A stretch of DNA of 64,000 bases from Mesorhizobium loti. GTDB lineage: Bacteria; Pseudomonadota; Alphaproteobacteria; Rhizobiales; Rhizobiaceae. Below are positions 35,234 through 44,300 of this stretch, piece after piece. The position numbers and the translations under genes were made by a program. Below the pieces are notes generated by a model. The model ran no database searches. It had not been told where the DNA came from and was given only the letters and a program-made list of their open reading frames with translations. The DNA is taken from positions 62,001-126,000 of the forward strand of contig NZ_PJRO01000015.1 in the NCBI RefSeq assembly GCF_002858745.1, written 5' to 3'. Every line of letters begins with the position of its first letter. The first letter of the stretch is position 1.

Positions 35234-35854
35234 TCAACTGTGGGCGAAAATATCCTCTTCGTCCCAGCCCATGAGGTCGAGTTTGGCACGCGTCGGCAGG
35301 AAGCGGAAGCAGGCATCCGCTTCCCTGGTCCGGCCATCACGATCCAGTCGGCCGGCCAGCACATCGCGCAGTCGGTGCAGATAAAGCACGTCCGACGCAG
35401 CATATTCGAGCTGTTCAGGCGTAAGCGTCTCTGCTGCCCAGTCAGAAGACTGCTGCTGTTTGGACAGGCTGACTCCGAGCAATTCCTGGCAGATATCCTT
35501 CAATCCGTGGCGATCGGTGTAGGTGCGCACCAGCCGCGATGCGATCTTGGTGCAAAACACCGGCTCCGGCATGGCGCCAAAGGCGTTGTAGAGCACAGCA
35601 AGATCGAAGCGCCCGAAATGGAACAGCTTGGTGACCTTGCGATTTTTCAGCAGGCTGACCAGGTTGGGTGCCTTTTTCTGGCCAGGTGCGATCTGGATGA
35701 CGTCAGCCGAACCATCGCCGGGCGATATCTGCACGACACAAAGCCTGTCGCGGTGCGGGTTGAGGCCCAGCGTTTCGGTGTCGATGGCAACCGCGTCGAC
35801 CTCGTAATGGCTGAGATCAGGCAGGTCGTTCTTGTGGAAGCGAATGGTGCTCAT
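35234..35854 (-). CDS. rnd: Ribonuclease D-like 3'-5' exoribonuclease (short form)
   Basis: 206 residues with a DEDDy exonuclease domain: VAIDTETLGLNPHRDRLCVV (Exo I), FHFGRFDLAVLYNAFG (Exo II) and LEYAASDVLYLHRL (Exo III). The HRDC domains of long RNase D are absent, as in other rhizobial short forms. It acts in tRNA 3' maturation or RNA decay by family. ATG 35854 begins directly at the domain. It lies 11 bases after the M20 peptidase gene and is probably co-transcribed with it. It is not beside lptC here. Confidence 0.88.
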   Translation of the reverse strand: MSTIRFHKNDLPDLSHYEVDAVAIDTETLGLNPHRDRLCVVQISPGDGSADVIQIAPGQKKAPNLVSLLKNRKVTKLFHFGRFDLAVLYNAFGAMPEPVFCTKIASRLVRTYTDRHGLKDICQELLGVSLSKQQQSSDWAAETLTPEQLEYAASDVLYLHRLRDVLAGRLDRDGRTREADACFRFLPTRAKLDLMGWDEEDIFAHS

Positions 35855-35865
35855 GGCCGGCGCTC

Positions 35866-37251
35866 TCAACGGGTCAGCGCGTCGAGGATGCGCGCCCAGG
35901 AGCGCTGCCCCTTGTGGAACGAGCTCAGGTCGTACTTCTCGTTCGGCGAGTGGATACGATCGTCCGACAGGCCGTAACCCACCAGCAGCGATTCCATGCC
36001 GAGGAAGTTCTGGAAGTCTCCAACGATGGGGATCGAGCCGCCCATGGCGATCATCACCGCCGGCTTCGGCCATTCGTCCGACAAGGCGTTCTTGGCCTTG
36101 GTCAGGAATGGCGAGTCATAAGAAAGCTGAATGGCCGGCGAGCCACCATGCGGGTGGAATTCGACCGAGCAATCCGCTGGCAGGCGGTCCTCGACGAATT
36201 TGCGGAAGGCAGCGCGGATCTTGTTCGGGTCCTGCTTGTGCACGAGACGGAAGGAGACCTTCGCCGAGGCCTCCGCCGCGATCACCGTCTTGAAGCCCTT
36301 GCCCGTATAACCGCCGTTGATGCCGTTGAACTCGGCGGTCGGGCGCGCCCATACCAGCTCCAGCACCGAACGGCCCTTTTCGCCGGACGGAACCGAAAGG
36401 CCGATCGGGCCGAGGAAGGTCTCTGCCGTCTCGCCCAGCGCTTCCCACGACTTCAGCACCTGCGATGGCGTCTCTTCGACACCATCGTAAAAGCCCGGGA
36501 TGGTGACGTGGCTGTTTTCGTCATGGATGTCGGCCAGGATCCTGGCCAGGATCCGGATCGGGTTGGCCGCGGCGCCGCCGAATTCGCCAGAATGCAGGTC
36601 CCGGTCGGCTGCCTTGATGACAACTTCCTCGCCGACAAGACCGCGCAGTGCAGTCGAGATGGCCGGGGTTTCGCGGTCCCACATGCCGGTGTCGCAGACC
36701 AGCGCGAAATCCGCCTTCAGTTCCTTGGCATTGGCATCGAGGAACGGCTTCAGCGACGGCGAGCCGCTCTCCTCTTCACCCTCGAACAGGATGGTGATGC
36801 GGCACGGCAGCGAACCATGTTCGGCCTTCCAGGCACGGCAGGCTTCGACGAAGGTCATCAACTGCCCCTTGTCGTCAGACGAACCACGGCCGGTGATGAC
36901 CTTGCGGCCAGGCTCGATCTCTTTCAAAGCCGGTGCGAACGGATCGTCGTGCCACAGGTTGAGCGGATCGACCGGCTGCACGTCATAATGGCCGTAGAAC
37001 AGCACATGCGGCGCGCCTGCCGGGCCGTCATGATGAGCAACGACCATCGGATGACCGGGTGTGTCGCGCACCGAGGCATCGAAGCCAATCGACTTCAGAT
37101 CGGCCACGAGCCATTCGGCGGCTTTGCGGCAGTCGGCCGAAAAGGCTGGATCGGTCGAAATCGACTTGATCTTCAACAGGTCGAACAGACGATCGAGGCT
37201 CTGGTCGAGGTTCTTGTCGAGACGGTCGAGGACGGGATTGAGAGCGGTCAT
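35866..37251 (-). CDS. M20 family metallo-dipeptidase/hydrolase
   Basis: 461 residues of the M20 family. Metal-site segments are FYGHYDVQPVDP, GRGSSDDKGQLMTFV, FEGEEESGSPSLKPFL and VCDTGMWD; the dimerisation domain lies in the middle third. The C-terminal AMGGSIPIVGDFQNF and HSPNEKYDL complete the site. It hydrolyses peptides or N-acyl amino acids; the substrate is not known. It is the first gene of an operon with the RNase D gene. Confidence 0.9.
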   Translation of the reverse strand: MTALNPVLDRLDKNLDQSLDRLFDLLKIKSISTDPAFSADCRKAAEWLVADLKSIGFDASVRDTPGHPMVVAHHDGPAGAPHVLFYGHYDVQPVDPLNLWHDDPFAPALKEIEPGRKVITGRGSSDDKGQLMTFVEACRAWKAEHGSLPCRITILFEGEEESGSPSLKPFLDANAKELKADFALVCDTGMWDRETPAISTALRGLVGEEVVIKAADRDLHSGEFGGAAANPIRILARILADIHDENSHVTIPGFYDGVEETPSQVLKSWEALGETAETFLGPIGLSVPSGEKGRSVLELVWARPTAEFNGINGGYTGKGFKTVIAAEASAKVSFRLVHKQDPNKIRAAFRKFVEDRLPADCSVEFHPHGGSPAIQLSYDSPFLTKAKNALSDEWPKPAVMIAMGGSIPIVGDFQNFLGMESLLVGYGLSDDRIHSPNEKYDLSSFHKGQRSWARILDALTR

Positions 37252-37344
37252 TGCGTGGCCTTCTGATCTAAAAGCGCGATTCCGCGGCGACCCTAAAGGA
37301 AGCGTCGCTCAAAGAAAACCACGGCTGGCGGATTGGCTCTATCG

Positions 37345-38280
37345 TCAGTCGTCGGTGCCCGGAGGCGCATAGACGGCGATCGCTTCCGGATGCACGAGGA
37401 ACGAGGCCGGTGTCGACGTGACGATCTCCCCGTCAGTGTTCACCGGCTGCGGGGTCTTGGTGGTGACATCGAACTGCACGCACCGTGCCGTCCGAACCTC
37501 ATTCCAGGCGCCATGCGTGCCGGAGCGGAAGGAGCGCAGCATCAGCGCCAGCTTCCAGACATTGCTCATCTCGAGGCTGTAGAGGTCGAGGAATCCGTCA
37601 TCGATCGCAGCACTCGCCTCCACGACATTGCCGCCACCGTAATGGCGACCATTGCCGACGGCGATCTGGAAGGTCTTGACCCGCACCGTCTCGCCCTTCT
37701 CACGGATCCAGGCGGTGAAGGGTCGCGCCTTGAACAGCACCCGCGAAGCGGCAATCGCGTAGCCGAGGCGGCCCCAGCGGCGCTTGATCTCCGGCCTCAG
37801 GCCCTGCGCCAATTGTGTGGAGAGCCCGATGCTGGCGACATTGAAGAAAGCGTGTCCATTGACCGAGCCGAGATCGATACGCCGCTCGTAGCCGCCGATA
37901 ATAACGTCGACGGCCTGCATGATATCCATTGGCAGGCCGAGCGTGCGGGCGAGATCGTTAGCTGTGCCCATCGGCAGAATGCCCATCGGCAGCCCGCTTT
38001 CCATCACGGCCATGGCGCCGGAGGAAACGGTGCCGTCACCGCCACTGATGATGATGCAGTCAGCCTGCTCGCGCAGCCGGGTGATGTCGCGGGCGAGTTC
38101 CGGCAGCGCCGAGAACGGCTCGACCGTCACGTCCAGCCCACCTGCCCGCAACCTTTCGAGAATGCCATCGAGCGGCGTGTCGCCGCGCCGGGCTTTCTGA
38201 TTGATGAGCAACAGTGCGCGCCGCTTCCGGGCTTTTGTGGTTTTCCGGCTCGCCGTCTTCTGTTGGGTTTCTGTGATGAT
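37345..38280 (-). CDS. Diacylglycerol/lipid kinase (YegS-like)
   Basis: Conserved part of about 311 residues: RALLLINQKARRG, IIISGGDGTVSSGAMAVM (nucleotide loop), LPMGTANDLARTLGLP and the C-terminal beta-sandwich region VNGHAFFNVASIGLS, VGNGRHYGGGN. It phosphorylates diacylglycerol or a similar lipid. The true start is uncertain. The frame stays open to 38460, but an intrinsic terminator at 38290-38328 crosses that extension and a GGGAGCAGG site lies just after it, so translation probably begins near 38280 at a non-standard codon. ATG 38388 would be the nearest normal start. Confidence 0.82.
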   Translation of the reverse strand: MITETQQKTASRKTTKARKRRALLLINQKARRGDTPLDGILERLRAGGLDVTVEPFSALPELARDITRLREQADCIIISGGDGTVSSGAMAVMESGLPMGILPMGTANDLARTLGLPMDIMQAVDVIIGGYERRIDLGSVNGHAFFNVASIGLSTQLAQGLRPEIKRRWGRLGYAIAASRVLFKARPFTAWIREKGETVRVKTFQIAVGNGRHYGGGNVVEASAAIDDGFLDLYSLEMSNVWKLALMLRSFRSGTHGAWNEVRTARCVQFDVTTKTPQPVNTDGEIVTSTPASFLVHPEAIAVYAPPGTDD

Positions 38281-38288
38281 CCTGCTCC

Positions 38289-38440
38289 CAAAAAAGTGCC
38301 GCCGTGGTGGAGGGGGAACCACGGCGGCGCTACTCGAAACAATGCGGCAGCCCGGAGAGGGGGAAAGGCTGCCGCAGATGTCCGGCATAGGCGGGGGACG
38401 GGCCTTGTTCCGGACGTTCGGCGAAAACTGCCGATGACCT
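38289..38440 (-). ncRNA. Candidate antisense-type small RNA with C-rich loops, upstream of the lipid kinase
   Basis: Reading the minus strand: a small CGGC/GCCG hairpin, then a perfect 8-bp stem GCGGCAGC/GCTGCCGC (38344-38375) with a loop containing TTTCCCCCTCTCC. A perfect 11-bp stem GCCGCCGTGGT/ACCACGGCGGC follows (38298-38328) with loop TCCCCCTCC and a six-T tail. Paired anti-Shine-Dalgarno loops and an intrinsic terminator are the hallmarks of rhizobial trans-acting sRNAs of the alpha-r14 kind. The 5' end is estimated; a CTTGAA element upstream is only a weak promoter candidate. Confidence 0.55.
38290..38328 (-). terminator. Intrinsic terminator before the lipid kinase
   Basis: 11-bp perfect GC-rich stem with a nine-base loop followed on the minus strand by A-C then six T. 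It is too well formed to be chance and lies inside what would be the kinase N-terminus. Confidence 0.8.
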
Positions 38441-38593
38441 TTATTTGTGTAGGCGAACATGGCGATTCAAGGGCACGAACATTACACTTTCGTAACATGC
38501 CCGTGATGGGTCGTGATCGGCAACCATCGGCCGTTTCGGGCCGGAACAAAGCCGTTTGCCGACAACGGTGCGCGACCGCGGCCGGAAGGCTGT

Positions 38594-38815
38594 TCAGCCT
38601 TTTGGCGGATTGCTTGCAATCTTTTGCCGGTACTGCTCGACGGGCAGGCCACCGATACCCCAATGCTCCATCTCGACCTCGTCGATCACAACGACCGTTG
38701 TGGCAGGGTTCTTGCCCAGCACCTCGACCAGGAGATCGGTCGCTCCCTTGATCAGCGCAGCCTTCTGTTCAGCCGTCGCGCCTTCGCGTGTGATCTTGAT
38801 GTTGACATAGGGCAT
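38594..38815 (-). CDS. 4-oxalocrotonate tautomerase family protein
   Basis: 73 residues starting MPYVNIKITREGATAEQKAA, so that Pro1 is exposed after Met removal as the catalytic base. The IDEVEMEHWGIGGLP part is typical of the DmpI-like branch. The substrate is unknown. It is the last gene of a GST, NTF2-like, tautomerase unit. Confidence 0.9.
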   Translation of the reverse strand: MPYVNIKITREGATAEQKAALIKGATDLLVEVLGKNPATTVVVIDEVEMEHWGIGGLPVEQYRQKIASNPPKG

Positions 38816-38830
38816 GGTGCCCTCCTCGTT

Positions 38831-39226
38831 TCAGGAAGATTGCAGGTCGAAATGAAAGACCTTGGAGATGATCTGCCAGCGCCCGTCGACATGGACGAGG
38901 GTCAGCAGATCGGTGAAGAATTTCGGGCCGATGGCGCAGTTGAGCCGGGCGAACGCCGTGACCGGACCGGCGAACTCGATCGACACGATGCGGTCGGCGC
39001 GCGGCGCGTTCCGGCTGGCCGGCGATGGTCGTTTGTCGACGATCGGGAAATACTCCTGCATCGTCAGATGCAGGAGCTTGCCTTCCGTCGCGCAGGCGTA
39101 GATCGCCTGTGGATGGAAGATGCGGCCGAGCCTTACCGTATCGCTGAAATAAAGTCCGTCAAAATAATCGGCGAGCGCATCAGCGACATCCGCATAGGCA
39201 GGGCTATGAGAAAACTCGGCGCTCAT
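38831..39226 (-). CDS. NTF2-like (SnoaL-type) protein
   Basis: 131 residues with an NTF2-like alpha+beta cone: YADVADALADYFDGLYFSD, RLGRIFHPQAIYACATEGKL, LTLVHVDGRWQIISKVFHFD. The family includes isomerases, lyases and binding proteins. ATG 39226 overlaps the GST stop by four bases. It probably works with GST and the tautomerase on a shared small molecule. Confidence 0.85.
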   Translation of the reverse strand: MSAEFSHSPAYADVADALADYFDGLYFSDTVRLGRIFHPQAIYACATEGKLLHLTMQEYFPIVDKRPSPASRNAPRADRIVSIEFAGPVTAFARLNCAIGPKFFTDLLTLVHVDGRWQIISKVFHFDLQSS

Positions 39227-39837
39227 GCAGCCTTTCCCAATCCTTCGGCAGCCATCGCCGCCTGAACGGCCGGACGCTGCGCAACGCGTTCGACGAACGC
39301 GGCGACGCGAGGCCATTTGGCAAGATCGATGCCGGTCGGATGCGCCCAGTTGACGATGGTGAACAGATAGGCGTCCGCGACCGAGAAGCTGTCGCCCATC
39401 AGGAAATCGCGCCCATCGGCAAAGACCTGCTCCAGAAGGTCGAGGCGGCTGCTCACCTTCGTCCGCGCGGCCTCTTTCGCCTCGTCCGATGAAGCATGGA
39501 ACAAGGGGCCGAAGGATTTGTGCAGTTCCGCTGAGATGAAGTTCAGATGTTCCACCAGCCGCGTACGCGCCAAGGTTCCCGGTTCTGGCGCCAACGCGCG
39601 TGCGCCTGCCGCGTCAGCCAGGTACTGCACGATGGCAACGCCCTCGGTGATCACTTCGCCGCCGTCCAGTTGCAATGCAGGTACGTAGCCCTTCGGCGTG
39701 ATCGTCCGGAAATCACCGCCGCTTTCGGTGGTCTTGGCGCGGATATCGACCTTCTCGAGCTCGAAATCATGGCCAAGTTCGCGCAGCACGATGTGCGGAG
39801 ACAGCGAACAGGCACCGGGAGAATAATAAAGTTTCAT
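39223..39837 (-). CDS. Glutathione S-transferase
   Basis: 204-residue GST. The N-terminal thioredoxin-like domain begins MKLYYSPGACSLSPHIVLRE with the SPGACS motif of beta-class enzymes (catalytic Cys10), and the helical C-terminal domain has SVADAYLFTIVNWAHPTGID. ATG 39837 is used; a longer frame to 39939 adds an unrelated leader. It is divergent from an HxlR regulator that probably controls the GST, NTF2-like, tautomerase operon. Confidence 0.9.
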   Translation of the reverse strand: MKLYYSPGACSLSPHIVLRELGHDFELEKVDIRAKTTESGGDFRTITPKGYVPALQLDGGEVITEGVAIVQYLADAAGARALAPEPGTLARTRLVEHLNFISAELHKSFGPLFHASSDEAKEAARTKVSSRLDLLEQVFADGRDFLMGDSFSVADAYLFTIVNWAHPTGIDLAKWPRVAAFVERVAQRPAVQAAMAAEGLGKAA

Positions 39838-39950
39838 GAAGGGTCCTCTTTCAGGAATGAACGTCCGAACGGCTAGCAAATGCAGTAACCCAGGGAAACT
39901 ACGTAACTTGAGGTGATTGACTGAATCGGGTATCTCCACGGTAACTGGAA

Positions 39951-40343
39951 ATGACGATGCTCAAGGTCCGCAAGAACAAGGCCGTCGCGCCGCCCTACTC
40001 CTGCCCGCTCAGCGAATGCATGTCGCTGCTGGGTGGCGCCTGGACGCCCAACATCATCTGGTGCCTGAGCGCCGAGCCGCGCCGCTTCGGCGAACTCAGG
40101 GCCGACATCCCGGCGATTTCGGCCAAGGTGCTGACATCCAGGCTGCGCGATCTGGAAGAGAAAGGTGTGGTGTGGCGGCGAGTGATGCCAACCTCGCCGC
40201 CCTCGGTCGAATATGGGCTGACCGATCTCGGCGCCGAATTCATGCCGGCCATCCAGGCGATCATCGAGATTGGCCATAAATTCAAGAACCGCAGGGCCGC
40301 CAAAGCCGGCGTCGAGGCAGCGCAGGCGGCCGTCACGGCCTGA
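39951..40343 (+). CDS. HxlR family transcriptional regulator
   Basis: 130 residues: CPLSECMSLLGGAWTPNIIW, RRFGELRADIPAISAKVLTS, RLRDLEEKGVVWRRVMPTSP, SVEYGLTDLGAEFMPAIQ. Two cysteines (CPLSEC) before the recognition helix could sense electrophiles, which fits a divergent glutathione S-transferase operon. It lies 113 bases from the GST start. Confidence 0.88.
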   Translation: MTMLKVRKNKAVAPPYSCPLSECMSLLGGAWTPNIIWCLSAEPRRFGELRADIPAISAKVLTSRLRDLEEKGVVWRRVMPTSPPSVEYGLTDLGAEFMPAIQAIIEIGHKFKNRRAAKAGVEAAQAAVTA

Positions 40344-40444
40344 GAAGCCCCTCGGCGCAAAAGCTGTTCGCATGATGTCAGGAGACGGCGGCACAGCGGC
40401 CTAAACCATGGACAGCCGCCTGTTGCCGGGCTACCCGTATCGCC

Positions 40445-43381
40445 ATGAAAAAAGGCGATCATCTCTTCCTAGTCGACGGCTCCGGCTACATCTTCCGGGC
40501 CTATCACGCTCTGCCGCCGCTGAACCGCAAGTCGGACGGCCTGCCCACCAACGCAGTGCTCGGCTTCTGCAACATGGTGTGGAAGCTGATGCAGGATGCG
40601 CGCAACACCAATGTCGGCATCACGCCCACCCACTTCGCCGTTATTTTCGACTATTCGTCCAAGACCTTCCGCAATGAACTCTATGCGGAATACAAGGCCA
40701 ACCGGTCGGCGCCGCCTGAAGATCTGATCCCGCAATTCGGCCTCATCCGCGAGGCCACCCGCGCATTCGACCTGCCTTGCATCGAGATGGAAGGGTTCGA
40801 AGCCGACGACCTCATCGCCACCTATTCACGCCTGGCGCGCGAGGCCGGCGCCGACGCTACCATCATCTCCTCCGACAAGGACCTGATGCAACTCGTCGGA
40901 CCCGCCGTCAGCATGTACGACCCGATGAAGGACAAGCAGATCGGCATTCCCGAAGTCATCGAAAAATGGGGGGTGCCGCCGGAAAAGATGATCGACCTGC
41001 AGGCGTTGACCGGTGACTCGGTCGACAATGTGCCGGGAGTGCCCGGCATCGGTCCGAAGACGGCGGCGCAGCTTCTGGAACAGTTCGGCGACCTCGACAC
41101 ATTGCTCGCCCGCGCCGGCGAGATCAAACAGGACAAGCGCCGTCAGTCGATTGTCGACAACGCCGACAAGGCCCGTATCTCGCGCGATCTCGTGACACTG
41201 AAGAACGATGTCCCGGTGGCCGAGGGACTGGACGACCTGGTGTTGCAGCCGGCGAATGGTCCACGGCTGATCAGCTTCCTGAAGGCGATGGAATTCACCA
41301 CGCTGACACGGCGTGTCGCCGAGGCGACGGACACTGATGTTGCTGCCATCGATGCGGCGGCACTGACGGTCGAAACGGGCGAGACCGCTCATGGGCCTGA
41401 CGTCGGAGCCGGCGTGCAGAAGCAGCCGGCTGCCGAGCCGACCGCGGCGGTAGCGGCCACGCTGGGCAATGTCGAAGGCACCGTGGCCGGGCTTGTCGCG
41501 GCCCGCATCCAGCAAGCCGCAGTGGCGAAATTCGACCCGGCTGGCTATGTCTGCGTCCGCGATACGGCCACGCTGCAATCCTGGATCGCTGAAGCCAGGG
41601 AGGCCGGCACCGTGGCTTTCCGCGCCGAGACAACCTCGCTCGATCCGATGCAGGCGGATCTGGTGGGCTTTTCGCTGGCAACGCGGCCCGGCCGCGCCGC
41701 CTATGTGCCGCTCACGCATCGAAGCGCCGAAGATGACCTGCTCGGCGGCGGCATGGCGCCGCAACAGATATCGTTCGAGGACGCGCGCGCGGCGATCGCT
41801 CCCCTGCTCGCCGATCCGTCGGTGCTCAAGATCGGTCACAACGTGAAATACGACTGGCTGGTGCTGCGTCGGCATGGCCTGCTGCTGCAACCTTATGACG
41901 ACGCGATGCTCTTGTCCTACGTGCTCGATGGCGGCACGGCGGGCGGCCACGACATCGCCTCGCTGGCCGACAAATGGCTCGGACGCGCCATGACGCCCTA
42001 CAAGGACATGGTCGGCTCCGGCAAGAAGCTGGTGACTTTCGCATTCGTCGAGATCGACCGTGCGACGGCCTATTCCGCCGAAGGCGCCGATGTGGCGTTC
42101 CGGCTGTGGCAGGTGCTGAAGCCTCAGCTCGCGGCCAAGCGTGTTGCCTCGGTCTATGAGCGGCTCGAACGGCCGCTGGTGGAGACACTGGCAAAGATGG
42201 AAGAGCGCGGCATCTCCGTCGACCGGCAGATGTTGTCTCGGCTCTCTGGCGATTTCGCGCAGCGCGCAGCCGCACTTGAGGACGAAATCTACCAGGTCGC
42301 CGGCGAGCGTTTCACCATCGGCTCGCCCAAGCAGCTTGGCGATATCCTGTTCGACCAGATGAAACTGCCCGGCGGCACCAAGACGAAATCGGGCCAGTGG
42401 TCGACCACGGCACAGGTTCTGGAGGAGCTGGCAGCGGAAGGCCATGAGCTGCCGCGCAAGATCGTCGACTGGCGCCAGGTCACCAAGCTGAAATCGACCT
42501 ACACGGATGCGCTGCCGGAATATGTGAACCCAACGACCAAACGCGTGCATACATCCTATGCACTCGCCGCCACCACGACCGGACGCCTGTCGTCGTCTGA
42601 GCCAAACCTGCAGAACATTCCGATCCGCACGGCCGAGGGACGCAAGATCCGCACGGCCTTTATCGCCGACAAGGGCAACAAGCTGATCTCGGCCGACTAC
42701 AGCCAGATCGAACTGCGCGTGCTTGCCCACGTCGCCGACATCCCACAGCTGAAGCAGGCCTTCGCCAATGGCGACGACATCCACGCCGCGACCGCTTCGG
42801 AGATGTTCAATACGCCGGTCGAAGGCATGGCGCGCGAAATCCGCAACCGCGCCAAGGCGATCAATTTCGGCATCATCTACGGCATTTCGGCCTTCGGCCT
42901 GGCCAACCAGCTCTCGATCCCGCGAGAGGAGGCCTCGGACTACATCAAGAAATATTTCGAGCGTTTCCCGGGTATCCGCGACTACATCGAATCCACCAAG
43001 GCATCGGCGCGCGAATTGGGCTACGTCGAGACCATCTTCGGCCGCCGCATCCATTATCCGGAAATCCGGTCGTCGAACCCGTCCATCCGTGCCTTCAACG
43101 AGCGTGCGTCTACCAATGCCCGCTTGCAGGGTACCGCCGCCGACATCATCCGCCGCGCGATGATCCACGTCGACCAGGCGCTGGAAAGCGCTGGGCTTTC
43201 CGCCCGCATGCTGCTGCAGGTGCATGACGAACTGATCTTCGAAACCGTCGAGAGCGAAGTCGAGGCGACCATTCCGGTCGTGCGCGATGTCATGGAAAAT
43301 GCAGCCATGCCGGCGGTTTCGTTGTCAGTGCCGCTGCAGGTCGATGCCCGCGCTGCCAACAACTGGGATGAGGCACATTGA
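40445..43381 (+). CDS. polA: DNA polymerase I with a probably inactive proofreading domain
   Basis: 978 residues. The 5'-3' exonuclease domain (about 1-300; FEADDLIATY, SSDKDLMQL, DSVDNVPGVPGIGPKTAAQL) is followed by the 3'-5' exonuclease region (about 370-560) and the polymerase domain (LISADYSQIELRVLAH, RNRAKAINFGIIYGIS, QVHDELIFE). In the proofreading domain the Exo I Asp is Arg393 (AFRAETTSLD) and the Exo III Asp is Gly547 (YSAEGADV), while Asp470 of Exo II remains. The start codon lies in the loop of an ATCGCC/GGCGAT hairpin and has no clear ribosome site. The stop overlaps the next gene's start. Confidence 0.95.
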   Translation: MKKGDHLFLVDGSGYIFRAYHALPPLNRKSDGLPTNAVLGFCNMVWKLMQDARNTNVGITPTHFAVIFDYSSKTFRNELYAEYKANRSAPPEDLIPQFGLIREATRAFDLPCIEMEGFEADDLIATYSRLAREAGADATIISSDKDLMQLVGPAVSMYDPMKDKQIGIPEVIEKWGVPPEKMIDLQALTGDSVDNVPGVPGIGPKTAAQLLEQFGDLDTLLARAGEIKQDKRRQSIVDNADKARISRDLVTLKNDVPVAEGLDDLVLQPANGPRLISFLKAMEFTTLTRRVAEATDTDVAAIDAAALTVETGETAHGPDVGAGVQKQPAAEPTAAVAATLGNVEGTVAGLVAARIQQAAVAKFDPAGYVCVRDTATLQSWIAEAREAGTVAFRAETTSLDPMQADLVGFSLATRPGRAAYVPLTHRSAEDDLLGGGMAPQQISFEDARAAIAPLLADPSVLKIGHNVKYDWLVLRRHGLLLQPYDDAMLLSYVLDGGTAGGHDIASLADKWLGRAMTPYKDMVGSGKKLVTFAFVEIDRATAYSAEGADVAFRLWQVLKPQLAAKRVASVYERLERPLVETLAKMEERGISVDRQMLSRLSGDFAQRAAALEDEIYQVAGERFTIGSPKQLGDILFDQMKLPGGTKTKSGQWSTTAQVLEELAAEGHELPRKIVDWRQVTKLKSTYTDALPEYVNPTTKRVHTSYALAATTTGRLSSSEPNLQNIPIRTAEGRKIRTAFIADKGNKLISADYSQIELRVLAHVADIPQLKQAFANGDDIHAATASEMFNTPVEGMAREIRNRAKAINFGIIYGISAFGLANQLSIPREEASDYIKKYFERFPGIRDYIESTKASARELGYVETIFGRRIHYPEIRSSNPSIRAFNERASTNARLQGTAADIIRRAMIHVDQALESAGLSARMLLQVHDELIFETVESEVEATIPVVRDVMENAAMPAVSLSVPLQVDARAANNWDEAH

Positions 43382-43806
43382 CGGGTAGCGCGGCTGCACA
43401 GAAAGCCCGCCGGCTGAGCGGCGGCTGCTTCTGCAACGCCGTCCGCTACGAAGTCGAGGACGCATTCATCTACGCAGCCAACTGCCATTGTTCCGGCTGC
43501 CGGCGTGCCACAGGCTCGGCTTTCAAACCCTTCGCCGGCATCGAGCGGGAGAAGTTTAGCCTCGTCACAAATGAAGATGAGCTGCTGATCTACGGCGACG
43601 ACACCGCCCAGGACTGCCACTGCGCCCGATGTGGCTCGCTACTCTACTCGGTGGTGCGGGATGGCGCCTTCGTGCATGTCCCGATGGGCACGCTGATCGA
43701 CGCGCCGACCATCCGTCCGAACCATCACATCTTCGTCGGCTCCAAAGCGTCGTGGTTCGTCATCACCGACGACTTGCCGCAATATCAGGAACACGCTGTC
43801 GAATAG
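43378..43806 (+). CDS. GFA family (glutathione-dependent formaldehyde-activating-like) protein
   Basis: 142 residues with the Mss4-like zinc fold: GGCFCNAVRYEV, NCHCSGCRRATGSAF, CHCARCGSLL, giving the usual seven or so zinc cysteines. Only distant members act on S-hydroxymethylglutathione, so the name does not prove the reaction. Translation begins at TTG 43378, overlapping the polA stop as TTGA, which implies coupling to polA. Confidence 0.85.
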   Translation: MTGSAAAQKARRLSGGCFCNAVRYEVEDAFIYAANCHCSGCRRATGSAFKPFAGIEREKFSLVTNEDELLIYGDDTAQDCHCARCGSLLYSVVRDGAFVHVPMGTLIDAPTIRPNHHIFVGSKASWFVITDDLPQYQEHAVE

Positions 43807-43973
43807 TCCGGTGCAGCCAGGCAACATCACCGTCGCCGGACGATGATGGTTCGCCGCCTGGTTGTAGCAATATTGTATTCACCAAATCTGATTGTAGCGC
43901 GCGGCAGCCCACACTCTTAACTAGAAAACTATCTCGCTCTCTGGTAGAAGGCGCAACCTATTTCAAGCATGAA

Positions 43974-44297
43974 ATGATTTGGGTGGTTATGACGAGGCGC
44001 TTCGAAATTGTCCTTGGTCACGCGTTCTTCGGCCTGGGCTTCGGCTTCCTGGCCGTCGCTTTGTGGTCGGCCCTTGCGCCACCGCCTTCAGGTCAGCGCC
44101 TTGCCGGCTTAGTCGTTCTTGCCACTTTCGGCATGGCGGCGGCAGGTGCCTTGATTGGTTTGCTCAATGCACGGAATGTGTCGGCGCTCGTGCCCGCCAA
44201 GGCACGCTATAACGCCAGGAGAACCTTCTTCTACGCGCTGGGGCCGGTACTGATCACAGCGCTTGTCACGATCATCGTCAGGTTCCCGCCGCAATAA
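43974..44297 (+). CDS. Hypothetical membrane protein
   Basis: 107 residues from ATG 43974 (ATG 43989 is also possible). Three membrane segments are visible: HAFFGLGFGFLAVALWSALA, LAGLVVLATFGMAAAGALIG and FYALGPVLITALVTIIV. No family is recognised. It is convergent with the Zur gene. Confidence 0.55.
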   Translation: MIWVVMTRRFEIVLGHAFFGLGFGFLAVALWSALAPPPSGQRLAGLVVLATFGMAAAGALIGLLNARNVSALVPAKARYNARRTFFYALGPVLITALVTIIVRFPPQ

Positions 44298-44300
44298 AGT

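Noticed and set aside
40826..43225. 799-codon frame antisense to polA
   Set aside because: A product of high-GC codon bias; only the polA strand shows conserved motifs.
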